IMG/VR virus record: IMGVR_UViG_3300037961_004376
Coordinates: 1 to 21,919 of that record
Direction: 5' to 3' (one strand)
DNA length: 21,919 bases
DNA from: a virus
Part shown: piece by piece, positions 20,501-21,919 of the stretch
Position numbering within the stretch: the stretch's first letter is position 1
Layout: the number at the start of each line of letters is the position of its first letter
The notes under the pieces: generated by a model
What the model saw: the letters and a program-made list of their open reading frames with translations, nothing else
Told to the model about the DNA's origin: nothing
Databases searched by the model: none
Program-made: the position numbers and the translations under genes

Positions 20501-21919
20501 GCAATAGGAACACCAGAATATACACCAACTGCATATTCAGTTCCAGGATCATTGATTTCAACTCTTTCAATTTTTCTGTTGGAAACAATGGAGGAAACAA
20601 CTGGCAATCTAGTGTAGAATCCACCGCTGTTTACTACTCTAATAGAATCAATAGATCCAACAGCATTTGGAGAACTAGTAGAATACTTAGAATTTGCTAC
20701 TTCTGCAGCACCTTCAGGTTCATTGAGAAGTAAGAATTTAAAAGTATCATCGCCTCTAGTAATTGAACCACCAGATGTTGCAACAATATCAAAAATACCA
20801 GTGTAGGGAGAATCAACAACATCGAGATAACTTCCAGGAATAACTGGAGAATCTGCACCAGTTCTTGAAGGATCAAAGTAGTAAGAAATATTTGTAACGA
20901 TACCTCTGTCTACCTTCAGTTTGACAGAAGGAGTTGGAAGTCCCTGACCTGTTAATCCTGGTGTCCCAACACGCTCAATAGAGTTGAAGGAATATTCCAG
21001 TTTGTAGAGATTATCCTTGGAGAACGACAGGTTAGTACCAACCATCGTACCATGACTGACATCAAAGACATATTGATGCCCATAATACATTTTAAGGGTA
21101 GGAGACTTAGTGAACAGAGAGACTCCTGCCGAACCAGTGGTTCCCAATGCGGGAAGAGTAGAAGCAGTCGCAGGTAATTTATATGTAAATTCAATTGGAC
21201 TTACAATTGTATCTACAGGGAAAGAACCATTATATTCGCTAGTTTGACCAGTTGCTTCATTACCATCAATATAAAGCATTTCTCCAGCACGAAGATAATG
21301 CTTACTGCCAGTAACAACATATACCTCATCAGTATTAGCAACAGCAGTCACTTTTAAAATCTTAGAAAGATTTGCAACGATAGTAATCTTAGTTACATTA
21401 GTAAGATTACTAATGGTCATAATATCTTTAGTTGCGTTAAATGCAACCTGATTATTTGCAAGTGATACTACAGAACCAACTGCATAGGGAGAACTTCCAG
21501 TAATTTCATCAACTCTGATAGAGTAATCATTTGAACTATAATCTTTCCAAAGAGCAAATTGATCGAGGTTATTAGTTCCACCAGATCCAGGAGCAGCATA
21601 ATCGTCAAGATCAATAGTAAAGTTACCAGGTGTAGTATCTTCTACTTGAGCGAATGTATAGTTGGAAATATCATTTCTAACATTTGGTACAGGACCAACA
21701 ATTCCAAAACTAGTATTATTAAATTGCTCAAAAGAAAGTTGACCTGTATTTAAATCATCACTCCAAACATTAGAGTTAATAGCAACGTATACATGAGTAT
21801 CATCATATCTAACAATATAACCAGCATTAACCTGAGCACCAAGATTATTTCTAAGTACGAGATTTAAGTTATTTTCAGCGTTGAAACTTTGATTGATCGT
21901 CAGTTTTTGAATATTATCG
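8518..21919 (-). CDS. Giant modular virion protein (adhesin/fibre-like), 5' end outside window
   Basis: One uninterrupted frame runs from the right edge to a TAA at 8518, at least 4,466 codons. The first in-window ATG near the 5' end (21420) is not the real start: 166 sense codons precede it to the edge, including NAGYIVRYDDTHVYVAINSN and DQFALWKDYSS. Counting from that ATG, the visible order is: GSGY beta repeats (about 250-492), an IQDSYYYQDFSY motif (about 700), an NGVVQNPG module (about 812-882), a LamG-like jellyroll holding a beta-repeat unit (1310-1617), a helical module (1655-1787), an array of FTC/YPR/THTFVS beta repeats (1798-2643), further helical modules (2642-3132), a carbohydrate-binding-like jellyroll with an insert (3228-3540), two NGVxQxP modules (3992-4152) and a C-terminal GSGY pair. 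LamG and the second jellyroll suggest glycan binding. The protein may sit where gp7 lies in T4 (upstream of gp8), but no similarity to gp7 was recognised. The function is not known. Confidence 0.9.
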   Translation of the reverse strand, partial: DNIQKLTINQSFNAENNLNLVLRNNLGAQVNAGYIVRYDDTHVYVAINSNVWSDDLNTGQLSFEQFNNTSFGIVGPVPNVRNDISNYTFAQVEDTTPGNFTIDLDDYAAPGSGGTNNLDQFALWKDYSSNDYSIRVDEITGSSPYAVGSVVSLANNQVAFNATKDIMTISNLTNVTKITIVANLSKILKVTAVANTDEVYVVTGSKHYLRAGEMLYIDGNEATGQTSEYNGSFPVDTIVSPIEFTYKLPATASTLPALGTTGSAGVSLFTKSPTLKMYYGHQYVFDVSHGTMVGTNLSFSKDNLYKLEYSFNSIERVGTPGLTGQGLPTPSVKLKVDRGIVTNISYYFDPSRTGADSPVIPGSYLDVVDSPYTGIFDIVATSGGSITRGDDTFKFLLLNEPEGAAEVANSKYSTSSPNAVGSIDSIRVVNSGGFYTRLPVVSSIVSNRKIERVEINDPGTEYAVGVYSGVPIAGDGEGGIVEITVADGSDSGGSVIPGQIQKVQVTSFGVGYTTASIDIEAIDGILGPGNTGSGADLNVVIPPFGTGASVFTKGTSVGKIKRLKNNNFGYDYPHDYTLRPEITFPINAQLTSTSILASITVTDPGSGYSQAPEVVITGGGGTGAIAAAEIKNGRLNQIVVKDPGSGYSSEPTIQLKSSFNYVVNTDLGLLQFAFPHGITNGAEITLNVVDTGDGTAFPEASGATTLNGTTTYYAIAGSANSLEDDQLKIAISSANAALGDAITFVDGESGRGVGRQQVLTSSFGGAATANVETSTFLEGELVYQGNSLETAVATGYVSTNNGWQVGPRILKIVDYDGTFSLNERITGVISKSSGVISDLKVAKGVLEIGSITKTSGQFTDDVGKPSEIIQKIQDSYYYQDFSYAVKSAVSINDWKDILLKNVHPASFKVFGELNLDEYGSIPNKETTFQITKSVELAREAIVPNIQSFALVQPIYSEFNNTEILFRQKRLTSSENILTSFTNQIDDISDQFDGVKRAFTLKVNNTPVQANANQLMIVLNGVVQNPGTSFTIEQDSIVFAEPPQPDAQVQYVETTINLKDVIELTFTNISGIFPNIGDVMVGSDSNARLTVTKVVGNNVFGFLTEVVAGNLVSFIGGEFVTVGATGFNANFATATAVESDGLYAFGEEVRNLAGKTARVEEINLAAGAETPLAELRFSIGATTSTIEVIAYNADPNAPAAPVPAGNLVPTKIYQFGSELFRVDTITDNSDSTTLTVTRATGLNNGTVSDSQSSGTPLYGTEINVTTRLLLSKTTGTYQSKPGLFEINQNDFIIGSQSDVVAEVTFVASYVAPNAQIDPTTGLPESSGEFDISDGSSFFGLLFNRIAAQTYPNVVLDDISKSQVNIVDFPTNTTDFDDKFPSTEPISNNVIKYDNASGAFTENEVIRNYKMDYGIGNTLDYAVGETAKSRKLAVKNLKGNGLFNKGQVVRTQDTKAEVIGYNIADKIIYVGKIGRTQANGQDYHSATFTNATLNTYNKKFGTAALALSPGLATHTFVSGTADSITASGGATGTFTAATGTTYDPETGNLVLEIGAHTLTTSNTVLIADDTLTFTCAQDNNTSNKTYPRSTDPASGSARNITAVTATTITVNVGAVPVDEYISFATSTEFGFASGDFTIECWINPLLVSAGERAIFDFRTQETELSPRIYLDGANLKYYNNGSAAISGSTNLSAGTWYHVALSRSGTSTKLFLNGTQEGSTYTDASNYGSTKPVRIGADFDASNDFAGYVDEVRISNNARYTANFTPLNGVFQGDANAKLLVHFDGSYGQTHTEDWSGVENFTKGEDINNEAILATSRLTGAPAGFTGNSQRYIDAADLILANKDFIAKEAVDIMKARFASFSVPKGDVNCEDDVVDILEAVVEDLRNGSNNHVWDAAALYVNRATSPISLYHIESEIPESIYTLQKAQEIVRFVITNLLWDIQGDHGLTQSTDSTITESDYASLTQLTPTNVTYDSSTGIMVLTSNSHGLTARTTHTATNATYTATTGVLQVTINNHGFANGDRIQFADNSLTFTCTSDGNTVSQSYPRADDPASQGWMIISNVTTNTFDVNVGASPTVNYTPTAATYDPGTGALKMTIGDHDLRTSQKFTATNAVYTPASGAMTITVPNHGMFVGDRVLIEPNSMTFTCATDSNATHHTYPRQYAGDAGPDPAFNKWFAITNITTNTFDINVGVSSDTSTHTFVSAKANGIVRSGETIKLTNDALTFTCSQDGGASNHTYPRSSDPANNNVPLPIYNDGVVVNASVSNAAYNPANGEIVITAIGHGLTTSDEIRLENNSLTFSCSKDNNYTNHSYPRPTDPFAGRWLKITAATNNTFTVNVGPSKAEDQYTHTFVSAVPNGIVKRDNTVTVYVGPNRVTYTPTTGTSYNPTTGDMVLQIGTHSLNVNDKIRLGKESLTFTCDQDSNASNKLYPRSILDNKTATNATYNSSTGEFVVTSAGHGLSTGDQVKFVHDSFTFTCTQDSNSAQKTYPRAVAGDGNPDPAYETFLVISAVTTDTFTVNVGASAQGDQYAHTFVSATSNGIKVKRDRAYDSELTISAVGTSTANITNAVYVPSTGVITITSASHGLSTGNRVQIADNSLTYTCAQDNNASQKTYPRTTDPISGKWIDVTVVDSNTFTIQVGPSTNTTSHTFVQATAGALIKQTGAVTLNVGTSSNTTTHTFVSATSGAVVTATQYTHTFVSSATNAITTGGNYTHTFVSATSNGVIRAGDEIYIAPNSLTFTCTLDGNQSQEAYPDPDSANLNSLLEITAADTNTFTVNVGASPVRQRYTHTFVSAASNSVSVSNFDSGDCSDVYTTIGNLMDIIIDTLSNANLPVPVDHLASVTKVDPAFEFAGATVDAFSDVDLSIDYVDAANNIFYTNQIDADTQYRFRDAANLIRLNAGAIVDKASFDLLQRYPDLAEDMPRNQNGSSTAGTLRCQTDLSLLLNELVKDVEDGGNFHTANVARQYLGANDELIHIRLQVWQSEYAHERLGFYMKQAITGDLDSTNTDKIITGDWGITQDGGGCANVKTAIDTLISTLNEIIAPKGADYQIGADRLYFNRQYIAEEATGLTTAEFTYTLNNVTYNAFQYPGSSGEVTCQRDLKLILISIISDLQTGGTNSTIRAAELYLDGNQRITSVEGELLATVYAIEQLKQLGEKALNNLLYNNGDSVTGSQYAAQYAGVGNNAGGTPKTGTAYRDSESPSDINAVIYRLRTLVDIVIGILAPGGTPARSAGKQILFNEHYYRAELNSEINVQFGAGSWVYNDFVDELTTNIVHDIMTTDFYKKEDARNITLTSVTGDFSVGETVVSSGGGYALVNEWLEDDSILIIGPYFTSTTWSAAETLTGQTSGATATIATSGVGSAYDWYTEPGNVRTKTTAAGITGLIEGQIAGTNLWTNPEDFSTNWSSSNTTYAANAIVAPDGTQTADHVKDNTTAGQHFKFRDYNLTSFETFDSSGVKFDSGSETFDTGSFTDDQTFTLSFFAKAGTRSNLRYEVGLDAGTGNNSQRVFFNVDLDNGAKGSVNILDGGGNVGDIIVNANNIETLGSISIITTSAMTGTYTSVANTSNVSNGGAGATFNVTIDHANQPNQATITVTNTGSNYAPGDNFTVTGSVLGGADGTNNLTFQVATVTPMDTGVIPYGDGWYRIFTTARFGFGFSTLRQQIYVLNNQATDYTGTGNDGFYLWGAKLNKGALDPYQAVSGETFFSNTEFNIKSRILIRLTEWMSKSLDNTLTSPTSGGNYAYYDNTINTDYAKASITRMIRYLNGLIQSQLGSTAFNNTIPFYSGISVPAKTYGVRDIAVGVGGGVDATEYVYGLQSDAYAEIKNKVENSATIARIYKRFRIDGAITDGPFVMNEVVTKQGDGSVTGQVYGFHEDATYKYLDVAVTGGTWAITDVLVGATNTTTAQISLIEDRMHIIDLKGGFTTDIPFKGYTSGSNATPDVFYKNTAAVNANTGGTLSVDTDTLTGEFEKTAVVYPDTSRQYIDVSKYEGLDVNVGDRIASSGQIRLGISVITAQNVTYNNFTPGNRLYKVVGGGQVTNVYGIITGVDLANNYIYFTPVQGTFSNGEQVGDYGPSGSLPFPVGYATINTNVTTAGAASALIQNFETVGTLTRYYLSNIVGAFTANDAVIGPNGFKAAIINLVDLKGRVKRSFKGFDGTTTTFKLSINNGTQYLPDPAGHMLIFVNGVLQPPGATNAYTAFSDQIQFTEAPDAGASFVGFYIGKLRQLDDISFEFDSLRQSFNLKRNDVFYSLTLTDGVQSTNILPENNIIVSLNGVIQKPKESFEIVGSRIIFSEIPRVGSTFVAFSYVGSEADVDAAEVVPPIEPGDLLDIQGEVEDREVAIIESSNSLITFDYLGSVFGRGSEATANVTTGSIESVKVTFGGSGYTSRPAVNASAIQGSGANIRALVGVASIEVSNQGTGYQNPEIVVETSVPDDWTAPDLSQYGEELIDPEIL
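8590..8785 (-). repeat. C-terminal GSGY pair of the giant protein
   Basis: VKVTFGGSGYTSRPAVNAS and IEVSNQGTGYQNPEIVVET are two GSGY units close to the C-terminus, followed by a short acidic tail ending DPEIL. Confidence 0.75.
8965..9445 (-). repeat. Two NGVxQxP modules in the giant protein
   Basis: Copy one: VKRSFKGFDGTTTTFKLS, HMLIFVNGVLQPPGA and IQFTEAPDAGASFVGFYIG. Copy two: SLRQSFNLKRND, IIVSLNGVIQKPKESFEI and IIFSEIPRVGSTFVAFSYVG. A third copy (VKRAFTLKVNN, LMIVLNGVVQNPGTSF) lies at about 18775-18985. These are short beta modules common in marine phage fibre proteins. Confidence 0.75.
10800..11735 (-). other. Carbohydrate-binding-like jellyroll with a large internal insert
   Basis: The block starts NLWTNPEDFSTNWSSSNTT and APDGTQTADHVKD, continues FTLSFFAKAGTRSNLRYEVG and RVFFNVDLDNGAKGSV, and ends GDGWYRIFTT and DGFYLWGAKLNKG. 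This is the layout of a sugar-binding-like beta sandwich often found in phage fibres. Between the NVDLDNG strand and the GDGWYRI strand there are about 110 extra residues (about 11000-11330), including TVTNTGSNYAPGDNFTVTG, a GSGY-like module. The fold assignment is by pattern only. Confidence 0.62.
12025..13495 (-). repeat. Helical modules B, C and partial D of the giant protein
   Basis: Two full copies and one partial copy of the module seen at 16060-16455. Shared parts are an entry helix (CSDVYTTIGNLMDIII, CANVKTAIDTLISTL, DINAVIYRLRTLVDIVI); a YxxAAxLIxxNxxxIxxEA helix (RFRDAANLIRLNAGAIV, QIGADRLYFNRQYIAEEA, SAGKQILFNEHYY); a Cys helix (LRCQTDLSLLLNELVKDV, VTCQRDLKLILISIISDL); an A-x2-YL strand or turn; and an IxxEL-x3-Y helix. 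Copy D lacks the Cys helix. These helical blocks alternate with beta modules and may act as spacers. Confidence 0.68.
13490..16025 (-). repeat. Main array of FTC/YPR/THTFVS beta repeats in the giant gene
   Basis: The encoded unit reads roughly Y-x4-TG-x6-HGLxxGDxxxx-x3-SLTFTC-x2-D-x-N-x5-YPR-x2-DP-x6-I-x3-TTxTFxVNVGxS-x5-THTFVSAxxNGI. Eight FTC/YPR copies lie here, with YPR-coding positions near 15780, 15437, 15195, 14973, 14621, 14443, 14067 and 13646 (the last is YPD). A ninth copy is near 17162. Spacing varies from about 180 to 420 bases because parts of the unit are missing or duplicated. One Cys is kept in every copy. The HGLxxGD part resembles short beta domains annotated as E1 FCCH-like in phage proteins. 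A repetitive beta stalk or fibre is likely but inferred. Confidence 0.85.
13750..13985 (-). repeat. Compact THTFVS sub-repeats with an 18-residue period
   Basis: Four HTFV cores follow one another: SHTFVQATAG, THTFVSATSG, THTFVSSATN and THTFVSATSN. The first step is 30 residues (90 bases) and the next two are exactly 18 residues (54 bases). The other parts of the large repeat unit are absent here, so this looks like local tandem expansion of the last strand of the unit. Confidence 0.75.
16060..16455 (-). other. Helical module A of the giant protein
   Basis: A predicted alpha-helical segment beginning RYIDAADLILANKDFIAKEA, then a conserved Cys helix VNCEDDVVDILEAVVEDL, then AAALYVNR and ESIYTLQKAQEIVRFVI. 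It shares its layout with modules B and C at 12235-13495. No known family was recognised. Confidence 0.65.
16570..17490 (-). other. LamG-like jellyroll domain interrupted by one beta-repeat unit
   Basis: LamG/concanavalin-type features are a first strand NKKFGTAALALSPG, then FGFASGDFTIECWINP, GTWYHVALSRSGT, KLFLNGTQEG, FAGYVDEVRISNNARYT and AKLLVHFDG. Between the first strand and the GDFTIECW strand lies a complete unit of the FTC/YPR repeat (17070-17395: THTFVSG, TLTFTC, YPRSTDP, TITVNVGAVP). LamG domains in phage fibres commonly bind sugars; that role is inferred here. Confidence 0.75.
18775..18985 (-). repeat. N-proximal NGVxQxP module in the giant protein
   Basis: Encodes DGVKRAFTLKVNNTPV, QLMIVLNGVVQNPGTSF and SIVFAEPPQPDAQVQYVE, the same module as the pair near the C-terminus at 8965-9445, about 9 kb away in the gene. 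Confidence 0.72.
19185..19335 (-). other. IQDSYYYQDFSY / HPASFKVFGE motif in the giant protein
   Basis: The segment IIQKIQDSYYYQDFSYAVK, then INDWKDILLKNVHPASFKVF, is a compact motif repeatedly seen in structural proteins of T4-like marine phages. Its role is unknown; it supports the phage virion assignment. Confidence 0.6.
19945..20680 (-). repeat. N-terminal GSGY beta repeats of the giant protein
   Basis: Several units of the form I-x-V-x-x-P-GSGY-x3-P-x-V-x-ITGGGGTGA-x-A-x-A-x2-xG-x2 are visible: SIRVVNSGGFYTRLP, VEINDPGTEYAVG, VQVTSFGVGYTTA, ITVTDPGSGYSQAPEVVITG and IVVKDPGSGYSSEPTIQL. Similar units occur in the gp8-like and 1,392-residue proteins. Confidence 0.8.

Noticed and set aside
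21181-21200. AT-rich stretch resembling a late promoter inside the giant gene
   Set aside because: The minus strand reads ATATAAAT without the final TA of TATAAATA, and it lies inside the coding frame with no gene start behind it.
21559-21753. Short plus-strand frame near the right edge as a separate gene
   Set aside because: The minus frame of the giant gene continues through it without a stop and encodes a sensible sequence.

Overview
The window looks like part of the baseplate/tail structural region of a T4-like myovirus of marine cyanobacteria (a Synechococcus/Prochlorococcus cyanophage or close relative). The reasons are a gp8-type baseplate wedge protein, a DUF4815 protein directly behind it, a long YHYH-domain structural protein, a fibre-like protein with a short phage N-terminal motif, T4-type late promoter boxes (TATAAATA-like), almost no intergenic DNA, and moderate-to-low GC by eye. 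No host gene, tRNA, integrase or mobile element is visible. The organism assignment is inference from gene families, not from a database match.

All real genes are on the minus strand, so transcription runs from right to left. In that order they are: (1) a giant modular gene filling 8518-21919, cut by the right edge and at least 4,466 codons long in the window; (2) a 415-residue fibre-like protein (7247-8494) ending in a cupredoxin-like domain with a complete His/Cys/His/Met ligand set; (3) a 1,392-residue protein (3062-7240) with GSGY-type beta repeats, one complete cupredoxin-like domain, and a YHYH domain that seems to be split by a second, ligand-less cupredoxin-like domain; (4) a gp8-like baseplate wedge protein (1490-3022) with a GTGY repeat insert; (5) the N-terminal 496 codons of a DUF4815 protein (1-1490), cut by the left edge.

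The genes are very tightly packed: 23, 6, 39 and -1 bases separate them. A perfect CTATAAATA late-promoter box overlaps the stop codon of the giant gene, and a weaker CATAAATA box sits in the gap before the gp8-like gene. The proteins are therefore expected to be made late and assembled together in the baseplate and its fibres.

The main interest is domain architecture. The giant protein carries a nine-copy beta repeat (FTC...YPR...TFxVNVG...THTFVS), a repeated helical module with a conserved Cys, a LamG-like jellyroll, a second sugar-binding-like jellyroll, GSGY repeats and three NGVxQxP modules. Three times in this window (LamG, the CBM-like domain, YHYH) a globular domain seems to be interrupted by another module. 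Two or three copies of a blue-copper-like fold also occur in virion proteins, which is unexpected for a baseplate or fibre. These readings come from translation by eye and need structure prediction or profile searches to confirm.
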